Of a stretch of DNA of 47,798 nt, positions 24,972 to 33,367 are shown in pieces. Every line of letters starts with the position of its first letter. The first letter of the stretch is position 1. Location of the stretch: positions 1-47,798 of the forward strand of contig CAKZSI010000051.1 in the NCBI GenBank assembly GCA_937918935.1, in the 5' to 3' direction. The position numbers and the translations under genes are program-made. Under the pieces are notes generated by a model. The model ran no database searches. It saw nothing but the letters and a program-made list of their open reading frames with translations, and had not been told where the DNA came from. The DNA is from an uncultured Chloroflexales bacterium. GTDB lineage: Bacteria; Chloroflexota; Chloroflexia; Chloroflexales; Chloroflexaceae.

Positions 24972-26915
24972 CTAGGCTTCACTGCTGGCATCGAGCACGG
25001 CCTGGGCAATCTGCTCGCCGCGGCCCTGGGGCAGGTACACGTAGCGGCCGCCGAGCCAGGCGGCCAGTTGCTGAGCCTCGCCGCGGGAGATGAAGCTCCG
25101 CTGCGTGTCGATCACCACGGCGCCAATGCCGGCGGCACGGATACGCGCGCTGAGGGTCTGCACCTCGGTGCGGGCCACCTCGAGGCGCTGCTGCTTATCG
25201 TGGGCCGGGTCAGGACGCAGGGGGACATTGGGCCGCCCGTCGGTGATCAGCACCAGGGTGGTGCGGTGGATGCCCCGGGCGCGGGCCTGTTCGGCCACCT
25301 GGTAGGCTGCCAGGAGCGCGGCAGCCAGGGGGGTGCCGCCGCCGGTGGGCAGCACATCGAGGGCACGCTTGGCCAGTTCCACGCTCTGCGACGGCGGCAG
25401 GAGCATTTCCGCCGACTCGCCACGGAAGGCCAGGAGGGCCACCTGGTCACGGTGCACGTAGGCCTGCTGGAGCAAGGTGTTCACCGCGCCCTTGGCCTGG
25501 CGCATGCGATGGAGGGCCATCGAGCCGCTGGCGTCAACCACGAAGCAGAAGAGCGTCCCGGCCTTGCTCCGGTACTTCTTGATGTGCAGATCATCGGCCT
25601 TGAGGCGAATATGGCCATGGTGGCGGGAGGCCTCGCGGCGGCGCACCGGCTGCCAGGGCGCGGCAGCGCGCAGGGTCGCCACCACGTCCAGGCGACCCTG
25701 GGAGGGCAGGCCAGGAATGGAACGGATGTGCCGCCCGCGTGTACCGGAAGTACTACCCCGCGAGCCGCTGCGACCGCTCCGGCGCACGGTGAAGGGCGTC
25801 TCCAGCACGTCGGGGGGCACCTCGGCATCCAGCGCAGAGAGGATCAGATCCTCGACCGTGAGATCCTCAGGAGGCGTAGGCGGTTGCTCGCTCTCGTCCT
25901 CATCGTCGTTACGCTGCTGCTCGTCGGGGGGCGGCTGCTCAGGCTGCGGTGGCGGGGGTTGCTCGGGTTGAGGCGGCTGCTCGGCGGCCTGGGGGACACG
26001 GGTAGCACGGGGTAGCAACACAAAGCGCACTGCCCGTTCCAGATCCTCGTCAGCCACCTCGTCGCGCCCGGCGAGGGCCGCCGAGGCCAGGGCCGCACGC
26101 ACGGCAAAAATATCGGCCCGGTGACCCTCCACCCCCAGCGCCAGCGCCGCCTGGCTCAACTGAACCATCTGGGCCTCGCTGATGCGCACCTCGGGCAGGG
26201 TCTCGCGGGCAGCCATAATCATGGCGTGGAGCATGGCATCCTCATCGGCCCATTCCTCGGCCATCCCTTCGCCATACTCTGCACCATTGTTGTTGCGGCG
26301 CGCCGTTGCGACCAGTCGCGCCCGATCCACCAGCAGGTTGCGGCGCACCACCTCGGCGCGGGCGTGCCCGGGCGCCTGCGACACCGGGGCGACGATCAGG
26401 CCGACGCGGTCGAGCAGGTGGCGGCGCGGCGGCCCCTCGGCAGGATCGTAGGTAGCGATCAGCGCGAAGCGGGCCGGTTCGACCAGACTGAGACCATCGC
26501 GTTCCACGCGCACCAGGCCGCTGTCGAGGGCCGCCAGCAGATGATTGACCGTACTATCATCGAGCAGATTGACCCCATCGGCATACAGCAAGCCGCCGTG
26601 GGCCCGGGCCAGCAACCCGCTACGGTGGACACGCTCGCCCCGCGCCAGGGTCGCCTCCAGGTCGAGCCCGCCGAGGAGACGGTCCTCAGTGACGCCAACG
26701 GGCAACTCAACCAGCCCGCCGTGGATCGGCGCCGGCCCGGAAGCGCCGCCGGCAAGCAGACGAGCGAAGGCGCGCACCAGGGTGCTCTTGCCGGTACCCA
26801 CGCCCGCGGCGATCACCACCCCGCCGAGACCAGGGTCAACCGCGAGCAGCAGGAGCGCCTGGCGCCCCGCGTCCAGACCAACCAGGGCAGAGAAGGGCAA
26901 CACCGCCGGGGTCAC
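24972..26915 (-). CDS. bchD: Magnesium chelatase subunit D
   Basis: This is a 647-residue protein. The N-terminal AAA+ domain keeps a P-loop, AGVGTGKST (residues 37-45), but its Walker B region reads LLYADGVNLLDD, with glycine where BchI has the catalytic glutamate (DEVN). A proline- and acid-rich linker follows (about residues 320-360). The C-terminal von Willebrand A domain has the metal site FVVDASGSM and later LITDGRPN. BchD forms the platform that works with BchI and BchH to insert Mg2+ into protoporphyrin IX, the first committed step of bacteriochlorophyll synthesis. Its GTG start overlaps the bchI stop codon by 4 nt (GTGA), so the two are coupled. Confidence 0.92.
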   Translation of the reverse strand: MTPAVLPFSALVGLDAGRQALLLLAVDPGLGGVVIAAGVGTGKSTLVRAFARLLAGGASGPAPIHGGLVELPVGVTEDRLLGGLDLEATLARGERVHRSGLLARAHGGLLYADGVNLLDDSTVNHLLAALDSGLVRVERDGLSLVEPARFALIATYDPAEGPPRRHLLDRVGLIVAPVSQAPGHARAEVVRRNLLVDRARLVATARRNNNGAEYGEGMAEEWADEDAMLHAMIMAARETLPEVRISEAQMVQLSQAALALGVEGHRADIFAVRAALASAALAGRDEVADEDLERAVRFVLLPRATRVPQAAEQPPQPEQPPPPQPEQPPPDEQQRNDDEDESEQPPTPPEDLTVEDLILSALDAEVPPDVLETPFTVRRSGRSGSRGSTSGTRGRHIRSIPGLPSQGRLDVVATLRAAAPWQPVRRREASRHHGHIRLKADDLHIKKYRSKAGTLFCFVVDASGSMALHRMRQAKGAVNTLLQQAYVHRDQVALLAFRGESAEMLLPPSQSVELAKRALDVLPTGGGTPLAAALLAAYQVAEQARARGIHRTTLVLITDGRPNVPLRPDPAHDKQQRLEVARTEVQTLSARIRAAGIGAVVIDTQRSFISRGEAQQLAAWLGGRYVYLPQGRGEQIAQAVLDASSEA

Positions 26916-28018
26916 GCCAGCACCTCTTCCACGGCCCGCTCGATGCGCGTCGCGTCGTCCTGGGTTTCGAGGGGATCCTTGCGCAGGCGATGGCGCAGGG
27001 CAAGAATGGCGATACGGCGCACGTCCTCGACGCGCACCTCATTGCGCCCCTCGAAGGCGGCCAGGGCGGTGGCGGCGCGGCTGAGGGTCAACTCGCCACG
27101 GTGCCCATCCACCTCCAGCTTGACGCACAACTCGGCGATCTTGTAGAGCACCGGATCGGGGAGTTGCACCTCGGGAAGGCGTTTCTGGGCCTGCTTGATC
27201 TTGCGCTGGAGGCGCGCGGTCTCCTTTTCCCAGGCCGCGGCAAAGGCGAACGGATCGGCATCGTAGGCGCGGCGGCGCTTGACGATCTCCACCCGCTCGT
27301 CCACATTGGTAATGGTGACGATGCGGGCGTGGAGGCCGAAGCGATCGAGCAACTGGGGGCGCAGATCACCCTCTTCAGGGTTGCCGGAGCCAACCAGCAC
27401 GAAGCGGGCCGGGTGGCGGATAGAGATCCCCTCGCGCTCGACCACATTGACGCCACTGGCGGCCACATCGAGGAGCACATCAACCAGATGGTCCTCCAGC
27501 AAGTTCACCTCATCGATGTACAGGAAGCCGCGATTGGCGCGGGCAAGGAGGCCGGGGGCAAAGGCCTGGACCCCCTGCGTCAGGGCGCGCTCGATATCGA
27601 GGGTACCGCAGACGCGGTCCTCGGTAGCGCCGAGGGGCAGATCCACCACCGGCACGGGGATGGTGACGGCCCGGGGCTTGCGCGGCTGGGCCTTACCATT
27701 GGGCGACTCGTGCGGGCGAGTATGCTCGCAGAAGCCATCAGCCTCGGGCGCGCAGGAGTAGGGGCAGCCGGCCACCGCTTTGATCGGCGGGAGCATGGCG
27801 GCGAGGGCGCGCACGGCGGTTGACTTGGCCGTACCACGATGGCCCATCACCATGACACCGCCGATGGTCGGATTGACCACGCAGAGAATCAACCCCAGCT
27901 TCAACTCAGCCTGACCGACAATCGCGACAAACGGATATGGCGGCACGGGACCCTGCGGGGCGGGTGTGGCGCCATTCTCGGCGGGACGGGGCGCGAGCGT
28001 CTCTGTCTCTGTTGCCAT
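26912..28018 (-). CDS. bchI: Magnesium chelatase ATPase subunit I
   Basis: This is a 368-residue AAA+ ATPase with Walker A GHRGTAKST (residues 59-67), Walker B FLYIDEVNLLED and the sensor/arginine-finger region RFVLVGSGNPEEGDLRPQLL. It starts at the ATG at 28018, and the conserved family sequence begins soon after (PPYPFVAIVGQAELK). The frame is open to 28138, but the extra residues do not fit the family. BchI hexamers hydrolyse ATP to drive Mg insertion by BchH. bchH is not in this window. It is coupled to bchD by a 4-nt overlap. Confidence 0.95.
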   Translation of the reverse strand: MATETETLAPRPAENGATPAPQGPVPPYPFVAIVGQAELKLGLILCVVNPTIGGVMVMGHRGTAKSTAVRALAAMLPPIKAVAGCPYSCAPEADGFCEHTRPHESPNGKAQPRKPRAVTIPVPVVDLPLGATEDRVCGTLDIERALTQGVQAFAPGLLARANRGFLYIDEVNLLEDHLVDVLLDVAASGVNVVEREGISIRHPARFVLVGSGNPEEGDLRPQLLDRFGLHARIVTITNVDERVEIVKRRRAYDADPFAFAAAWEKETARLQRKIKQAQKRLPEVQLPDPVLYKIAELCVKLEVDGHRGELTLSRAATALAAFEGRNEVRVEDVRRIAILALRHRLRKDPLETQDDATRIERAVEEVLA

Positions 28019-28175
28019 AGGGGCGCGACTTTCGGTATTAAAAAAAAGAAGGGGGGCCGCCTCGGGGAGGGTGCTTCCCTCCGGCGGGCCCTCCCAGCAT
28101 AGCTCGTCGCGCGGGGCGGCGGGCCAGTATTCAGGCAATCAGGCGCCGGTCAAAAAGCTGAGATCTACTGGCGCC

Positions 28176-28379
28176 TCAGCGAGCTTTAGGCTTCTCGGGC
28201 ATCGAACCGACGGTCGGCTGCCGCTGGCCATTTGGCAGGCGGCGGGCATAAGCGGTAAGGTTGGTCCAGAGGAACGTCAGGCCCAGCGTGAGCACGGTAA
28301 TGATCAGGCAGGCCCAACATACCAGCGCCGGGGTAAGCGGCCCGATCATCTGAGTAGCCTGAGCATACGTCTCGGTCAT
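28176..28379 (-). CDS. Small single-helix membrane protein in the bch cluster, unrecognised
   Basis: This is a 67-residue protein: a short polar N-terminus (MTETYAQATQMIG), one strong transmembrane helix at about residues 14-38 (LTPALVCWACLIITVLTLGL and on), then a basic, proline-containing tail (ARRLPNGQRQP). I do not recognise a family, and it does not match the light-harvesting alpha or beta polypeptides I know from Chloroflexus. The gene is well supported: AGGAG stands 7 nt before the ATG, and a promoter-like pair lies about 90 bp upstream. By the positive-inside rule the tail would be cytoplasmic. It sits between bchX and bchI in the same direction. An accessory role in pigment synthesis or in the reaction centre-antenna complex is an inference from position only. 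Confidence 0.7.
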   Translation of the reverse strand: MTETYAQATQMIGPLTPALVCWACLIITVLTLGLTFLWTNLTAYARRLPNGQRQPTVGSMPEKPKAR

Positions 28380-28465
28380 GGCGCTACTCCTGTCTAGCTT
28401 CCGCGACGAAGGACGCCATATCACTTCGCGCAACTTTTTGGAAGGATATGAACTTTTCTTTCTGT

Positions 28466-28494
28466 ATTGTACCACACATCGGCTCAGGGGTTAA
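28466..28494 (-). promoter_or_regulatory. Promoter candidate for the small membrane protein gene
   Basis: Read leftward, TTAACC (28494-28489) and TACAAT (28471-28466) are 17 bp apart, within an AT-rich stretch. Transcription would begin near 28459, about 80 nt before the start codon. It could also serve bchI and bchD downstream. Confidence 0.55.
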
Positions 28495-28511
28495 CAAGCA
28501 GCAGACGGTTT

Positions 28512-28540
28512 CGCGGGAGGGCAAAGCCCCCCTCCGGCGG
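28512..28540. terminator. Hairpin between two small bch-cluster genes
   Basis: GGGAGGG and CCCCTCC around CAAAGC form an imperfect stem, followed by CGGCGGGG. It lies just past the stop of the 55-residue gene, upstream of the promoter for the next gene. It is a relative of the hairpins at 3232 and 23604. Confidence 0.4.
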
Positions 28541-28551
28541 GGATACGTTTC

Positions 28552-28719
28552 CTAGCGATGCCAGAGGGGATTGACCTGTTCGGGCGTTTCTGCGCCAACC
28601 TCCTCAAAACTGTGGCACCAGCACCAGAAGCGCGCCGCGAACCACCAGCGCAGGCGCAGATGCCAGGGCGCCAGACGATACTCGGTCACGGCCGTTGTGG
28701 ACGGTATCCGCACCTTCAT
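28552..28719 (-). CDS. Possible small protein (55 residues), unrecognised
   Basis: The frame starts with the ATG at 28719, which has GAGG 7 nt upstream. It encodes a tryptophan-rich, basic middle (WHLRLRWWFAARFWCWCHSF) and an acidic end. The tryptophan content and the good ribosome site argue for a real gene. Against it, the protein matches no family that I know and the region is short. It lies between bchX and the small membrane protein in the same direction. The central stretch could be an amphipathic membrane-binding helix. Frames on the other strand here look like shadows. Confidence 0.45.
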   Translation of the reverse strand: MKVRIPSTTAVTEYRLAPWHLRLRWWFAARFWCWCHSFEEVGAETPEQVNPLWHR

Positions 28720-28847
28720 CGCAACACCTCGCTTCACAGTTCGGGGGCAGCCATGCCTGTGTCACCGTTGCTCCACACCTCTACAGACCGGTGATGAGGA
28801 ACCCTGGAGCAACGGGTACAGTAGAACGCCCAGGTTCGAAACCAGTC

Positions 28848-30077
28848 TTACCGGTACACCGGACTGGCGGGCCGTCGCAGATCCACGTAGCGAAACGGCT
28901 CGCCGGACTTCTGCAGGGCGGCCAGAATGGCCACCTTGCTATCCAGTTCGCGCTCATCACCGAAGCAGATGGTAGTATGGCCATCAACGGTCAGGGTCAG
29001 GCCCTTGCGGGGATCCTGGCTGGCCTCGGTGACATACATGCCCAGATCCTTCAGCAGGCGTTTAACCACCCGGCGCGCGGCTGGATCGAGTCCGGGTTGA
29101 TCGCCCACGGCGCGGCTCATCAACTCCAGTTCGAGCACCGGCACGGCCGGGGCAGCGTGGCCGCCGAACAGTTCCTCGGCGCATGCGCCTTCGGGGACGA
29201 TATCGGGTTCATCGGCGCCGAAGACGCCGAGAAACTCCCGGTACTCGAGGGGGCGCACGGCGTCCATCTCGACCGGCGGGGTATCGCGAGCGACGATCTG
29301 TCGCGCCAGACGCTCGAAGATGGCGTCGAACTGCGGCTCGGTGAGGGCCAGTTTGCAGGCGTCAGCAAGTTCGCGCACGGTACGGTCGAGGGGAATGCTG
29401 GCCAGTATCGGGAGATTGATCCGTTCGGCGAAGCGGGCAGCCACGCCGGAGCCATCATCGCGATTCACCACCAGGCCGACCAGGCGCGTGCGGCCGCCCA
29501 TGCTGGCGAAGTACCTGGCGGCGCTGGCGATATTATTGGCCGCGTAGAGGCTCTGGCGATCATTGCCGCAAAGGATAATCACCTCCTCGGCGAGCGAGCG
29601 CGAGAGCGGGGTGGCAAAGCCGCCGCAGACCACATCGCCCAGGAAATCCATGACCACATAGTCGAGGGCCCAGCGGCTGAGGCCCAGCTTTTCGAGCAGA
29701 TCGAAGCCGAAGGTAATCCCGCGACCGCCGCAGCCGCGCCCCACCTCCGGGCCGCCGATTTCGCAGCCATACACCGTCGCCGCCCCATCCATGATCTGGG
29801 TCTTAAAGATCACGTGCTGGGCCTGAAGTTCCTCCTCGCGCCCAGCTTCCTTGAAGACGCGCCACACGTCACCGAGGGTGGGCAGGCTTACGCCGCCGAA
29901 CAGCGCGTTACAGCTATCATGTTTCGGGTCGCATCCAAGTTGTAACACGCGATGGCCGAGCAGCGCGAGCTTGCTCACCAGGTTGGTGGTGAAGAATGAC
30001 TTCCCCATACCCCCTTTGCCATACACCGCCAGCATACGCGCCGCGCCAGGCGGGGTGGGTTTGAGATGAGCGGGCAT
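28848..30077 (-). CDS. bchX: Chlorophyllide a reductase iron protein BchX, with long C-terminal extension
   Basis: This is a 409-residue nitrogenase-iron-protein homologue. It has a P-loop GKGGMGKS at residues 20-27 and cluster-ligand cysteines Cys116 (GRGCGGRG) and Cys151 (GDVVCGGF). GGPEVGRGCGGRG and DFLGDVVCGGF are diagnostic of BchX rather than BchL. The dimer delivers electrons with ATP to BchYZ, which reduces ring B of chlorophyllide. The family core ends near residue 315. About 95 more residues follow, including DPRKGLTLTVDG, GDERELDSKVAIL and YVDLRRP, a pattern that reminds me of the C-terminal beta domain of FtsQ/DivIB. bchY and bchZ are not next to it. GAGG stands 5 nt before the ATG. 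Confidence 0.92.
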   Translation of the reverse strand: MPAHLKPTPPGAARMLAVYGKGGMGKSFFTTNLVSKLALLGHRVLQLGCDPKHDSCNALFGGVSLPTLGDVWRVFKEAGREEELQAQHVIFKTQIMDGAATVYGCEIGGPEVGRGCGGRGITFGFDLLEKLGLSRWALDYVVMDFLGDVVCGGFATPLSRSLAEEVIILCGNDRQSLYAANNIASAARYFASMGGRTRLVGLVVNRDDGSGVAARFAERINLPILASIPLDRTVRELADACKLALTEPQFDAIFERLARQIVARDTPPVEMDAVRPLEYREFLGVFGADEPDIVPEGACAEELFGGHAAPAVPVLELELMSRAVGDQPGLDPAARRVVKRLLKDLGMYVTEASQDPRKGLTLTVDGHTTICFGDERELDSKVAILAALQKSGEPFRYVDLRRPASPVYR

Positions 30078-30100
30078 CGCAACCTCGCTTCCTCACGTAC

Positions 30101-31096
30101 TCACGATGCGACGACGCCATTGCCGTCGTGCGGCCATTCAATCACCACCTTGAGGCAACTTGGATCCTCCAGGGCAAGGCGATAGGCGGCCTGGATGCGA
30201 TCGAGGGGCACCCGGTGGGTCAGCAGGCCGCGCACATCGAGTTCGCCCGAGGCGATCAGATCGCGCACGCGGGGCAGGTCCCCATCGGGGCCAAAGGCCC
30301 ACTCGCGGGCCACCAGCACCTGGGCCTCGCGCATAAAGACCGGCGCGTAGGGAAAATCCACGTGGTCGTAGTAGCCCAGCAGCAAGACCCGGCCGTGGTT
30401 GGCCAGCAGGGGCAGCGCGCCGGAGAGGGCCGGCATCGAACCAGTGGCTTCGATCAGCACATTGATATTGGCCTCGGGAATAGCCTCATCAAGCGACTCA
30501 CGGGTCACATCAATGATTTGATCGGCCTGCGAGGCCTGGAGCCGGACGGCCACACGGTCGGCGACGGCCACGAATTGAGCCCCCTGGATCCTGGCGAGGC
30601 GAGCGGCGAGCTGGCCGACAATGCCCTGACCCAGGACCAGCACACGATCCGAGCGATGGATGGTGGCGACATTGACGCCGTGGAGGGCCGAAGCCGCCAG
30701 CGCCAGGAGGACGCCGGTGGGCGGGTCAATCGTGCCGAGGGGCACGACACGTTCGGCCTCGGCGCTAATATACTCGCTCTGCCCGCCCCAGGCCGGGTTC
30801 ACCCCCCGGAAGCACCGGGCGCCGCCAACATAGACCCACTGCCCGAGCAGAGATTGGGGCACTCTCGATCCCACCTGGATAACCTTGCCCACCGTCTCGT
30901 ACCCTGGCACCACGGGGAAGACCAACGCCGGGTGGGGCATCCGTCCATCGAGCAACATGCGTTCCGTGCCGGCGCTGATCGAGGTGAAGGCGGTGCGGAT
31001 CAACACATCGCCGGACCGGGGTTCCTGCACCTGCACGGTGCGCAATTCGACCGTGTTGCGGCGCGGAATCACCACGGCGCGTGATTTGATCGGCAT
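30101..31096 (-). CDS. bchC: Bacteriochlorophyllide a dehydrogenase BchC
   Basis: This 331-residue medium-chain dehydrogenase has a GroES-like first half (ISAGTERMLLDGRMPHPALV and FPVVPGYETVGKV are BchC hallmarks). The Rossmann half begins RVLVLGQGIVGQLAARLARI. It oxidises the 3-hydroxyethyl group of bacteriochlorophyllide to the 3-acetyl group, the step after BchF. The start is set at the ATG at 31096 (MPIKSRAVVIPR), where family similarity begins. The frame is open to 31174. It is followed by bchX after 23 bp. Confidence 0.92.
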   Translation of the reverse strand: MPIKSRAVVIPRRNTVELRTVQVQEPRSGDVLIRTAFTSISAGTERMLLDGRMPHPALVFPVVPGYETVGKVIQVGSRVPQSLLGQWVYVGGARCFRGVNPAWGGQSEYISAEAERVVPLGTIDPPTGVLLALAASALHGVNVATIHRSDRVLVLGQGIVGQLAARLARIQGAQFVAVADRVAVRLQASQADQIIDVTRESLDEAIPEANINVLIEATGSMPALSGALPLLANHGRVLLLGYYDHVDFPYAPVFMREAQVLVAREWAFGPDGDLPRVRDLIASGELDVRGLLTHRVPLDRIQAAYRLALEDPSCLKVVIEWPHDGNGVVAS

Positions 31097-31201
31097 ACCG
31101 GTATCGCTTTCTAGGTCGCGAGCGGGCGCTCCAACGGGCGCCCGGCTCGCCGCAAATGAACCTGCCGGAAGCATCGATCCGCGGCGCCACGGACGCTTGC
31201 C

Positions 31202-31687
31202 TCAATCCTGGGTGGATGTACCAACACTGATTGCCCGCGTTGCCAGTGCGCGCCGTTGGCGTGCAGAGCGGATGCCCCGCGCCAGAAACTGCCCGGCGTT
31301 AAAGAGATAGGTCACATACGCAAAGACCATTACCCACATCACCGTCTGGGTATCGGCGCCCATCCACCGGGCGACGAAATACAGATTGTGGGTAATAATG
31401 GCGATCAGATTGCCGAGATCCTCCCAGAAGAACTCCCTGGCCATGAAGTAGTGGTCGAACATATCGTGTTCCCAGAGCATCCCGGTGATCGTCAATGCCC
31501 AGATGAGCGCAATCTTGATCCAGATACTAATGGTGGTGATCCAGTACCCTTCGCCGGTCATAAGATAGCGAATCACCAGAGCGAAGCTGATGATGAAGGC
31601 AACGAACTGGATGGGGGCCAGGATGATCTGCACGCGCGTCCAGCGTGAAGCCTCACGACGTCGCAACTGTTCGGGTGTATACATCAT
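31202..31687 (-). CDS. bchF: 3-vinyl bacteriochlorophyllide hydratase BchF
   Basis: This is a 161-residue membrane protein with about four helices. The N-terminal YTPEQLRRREASRWTRVQ matches the YTxEERRRRDAxxWTxVQ pattern of BchF. The middle has FALVIRYLMTGEGYW, then EFFWEDLGNLIAIITHNLYF, and the end has YLFNAGQFL. It hydrates the 3-vinyl group of chlorophyllide to 3-hydroxyethyl, the substrate of BchC encoded next. Two ATG codons occur in a row; the first, at 31687, has GGAG 9 nt upstream. Confidence 0.93.
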   Translation of the reverse strand: MMYTPEQLRRREASRWTRVQIILAPIQFVAFIISFALVIRYLMTGEGYWITTISIWIKIALIWALTITGMLWEHDMFDHYFMAREFFWEDLGNLIAIITHNLYFVARWMGADTQTVMWVMVFAYVTYLFNAGQFLARGIRSARQRRALATRAISVGTSTQD

Positions 31688-31765
31688 CGCTCGTAACTCC
31701 AGCGGGCGAGCAGGCAACCCGCCCCGAAGGCGCTCTTCCCGGCTGATCGGTCACGCTGGCAAGCC

Positions 31766-33121
31766 TTAGCCGGCTGTATCCATCGCCAGCACCGTGCCGA
31801 TCTCCTGGCGCGTGAGACCCTTGAACTCCTGCACACTGACGGTGCGGAGGATGACGATGGCGAGGCCCATCACCAACGCTTCGAAGGAAAAGATCAGCCC
31901 GTACGCCATCGTCGGGGTCATCGCCAACTGCTCGATCAAGAGCGTATGGAACGCGCCGCTGAGCACATTGGCGAAGCCGTTGCCAAAGCCCTGGGCCATG
32001 CCCCAGATGCCCATATACAGACCGGCCTGCCCTGCGAGCGTCATGTCCATCATCATGGAGAGCGCGCCCACATCGAACAGACCAATGCTGAGACCCATCA
32101 CGATCAGACTGGGGAGAATCAACTCCGGACGATGGGAAAAGGCGGAAAAGGCAATTGCCGCCAGGCTGGCGACGATCCCCAGGCCGCCGATGGTGGTGAT
32201 CAGCTTCTTCGGAATCGCAAACACGCTACACAGAATGCCGATGCCGATCATACCGAGCAACGCCCCGCCCCCCCAGACCTGCTGGAAGCGGGCCGTCTCG
32301 GCCTGGGTCATGCCGAACACCTCGGCGCCGAACGGCTCCAGGATGGCGTCCTGGAGGAAAATGCCGAAAATGCCAAGAAGAATGAAGAAGAAGAAGGCGC
32401 GCACGTGGGGATTGTCGCCCATCAAGCGCCGGGCTACGCGGAAGGTTTCGAAGGGCGAGGCCCCCTCGGCGGGCTGCTCGGCGAGGAACGCGGCGTGCTG
32501 CTCCTTGCTGACGCGGCGCTCCATGCCGACCACCCCCAGCAGGGTCGTCACCATGACCACAATCGGCGTCAGGTTATAGAGTTGCTGCATCGCCTCGGGC
32601 GAGTAGACCGGCATCATCACCCGCGACACCCCGGCGGAGACGATCCCGCTGATGATCACCGTGGCCCAGATCACCGCGACCACAAAGCCACGATCCTTTT
32701 CAGTGGTCACCTCGGCCATCAAGGCGTTGGAGGAACTGCCGTTCATCGCCATCGCCACACCGAAGACCCCGATGAAGAGGAAGGCCTCGATGGTGGCGAG
32801 GGGATCGCGCTGCCCCAGGCCGATGGCGATTGAGGGCAGGAAGAGGAAGATCAGGGAGGCCAGCAGTGAACTGAACAGAATATACGGCGTGCGGCGATAC
32901 CCCAGGATCGGATGGCGATCGGCCAGGCGCCCCCAGTAGACCTGGAAGAAGGAGATGAAGTGGTGCATGCCGATCAGCGTGGTGACGATCACCGCGATGG
33001 CGCCCAGGTCAGCAATGGTAATTCGGTTGAAGTTGAACGTCAGCAGAGCAAACATCCATCCCGCTCCGATCCGCAAGATGGACAGGCGGAGGGTCTTGAC
33101 CAGGAGACGCAGGAGGGCCAT
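31766..33121 (-). CDS. PucC/LhaA-type (BCD family) MFS protein
   Basis: This is a 451-residue protein with twelve predicted helices of the bacteriochlorophyll-delivery branch of the major facilitator superfamily. The RLADRHPILGYRRTPYILF stretch after helix 2 is diagnostic, as are GSSSNALMAEVT and the GLSIGLFDVGALSMMMDMT segment. In purple bacteria such proteins (PucC, LhaA) help assemble light-harvesting complexes. The start chosen is the ATG at 33121, which has AGGGG upstream. It is the first gene of the leftward photosynthesis cluster and is followed by bchF after 78 bp. Confidence 0.88.
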   Translation of the reverse strand: MALLRLLVKTLRLSILRIGAGWMFALLTFNFNRITIADLGAIAVIVTTLIGMHHFISFFQVYWGRLADRHPILGYRRTPYILFSSLLASLIFLFLPSIAIGLGQRDPLATIEAFLFIGVFGVAMAMNGSSSNALMAEVTTEKDRGFVVAVIWATVIISGIVSAGVSRVMMPVYSPEAMQQLYNLTPIVVMVTTLLGVVGMERRVSKEQHAAFLAEQPAEGASPFETFRVARRLMGDNPHVRAFFFFILLGIFGIFLQDAILEPFGAEVFGMTQAETARFQQVWGGGALLGMIGIGILCSVFAIPKKLITTIGGLGIVASLAAIAFSAFSHRPELILPSLIVMGLSIGLFDVGALSMMMDMTLAGQAGLYMGIWGMAQGFGNGFANVLSGAFHTLLIEQLAMTPTMAYGLIFSFEALVMGLAIVILRTVSVQEFKGLTRQEIGTVLAMDTAG

Positions 33122-33338
33122 ACACGCTTCCCCTTTCTGCAACAGGGCACGGGGGCCGGAGAATGTAGTACAGGCTAGGAACTACAGGAATAGACTGAAA
33201 GAATACTGAATATATCCAAAAGCTTGAGGCTAGCGCCTCCTGGAATTATCACTGGCACTGGCGCCCATCGCGCGGACGGGACAAGGGGAAGGTGCAGTTC
33301 CGCTGGCAAGGTAGCGGCAAGAACGGTACGTTGGCCTG

Positions 33339-33367
33339 AGTATAGCATATGGTAAAAAGGGTCGCAA
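33339..33367 (-). promoter_or_regulatory. Promoter of the leftward photosynthesis cluster
   Basis: Read leftward, TTGCGA (33367-33362) and TATACT (33344-33339) lie 17 bp apart. The TG of an extended -10 (TGCTATACT) is present. Just upstream are two further TTGCA units at about 10-bp steps, which could be activator sites. Confidence 0.65.

Noticed and set aside
28571-28975. Rightward open frames opposite the small bch genes
   Set aside because: They overlap bchX and the small leftward genes, have no ribosome site and no family.
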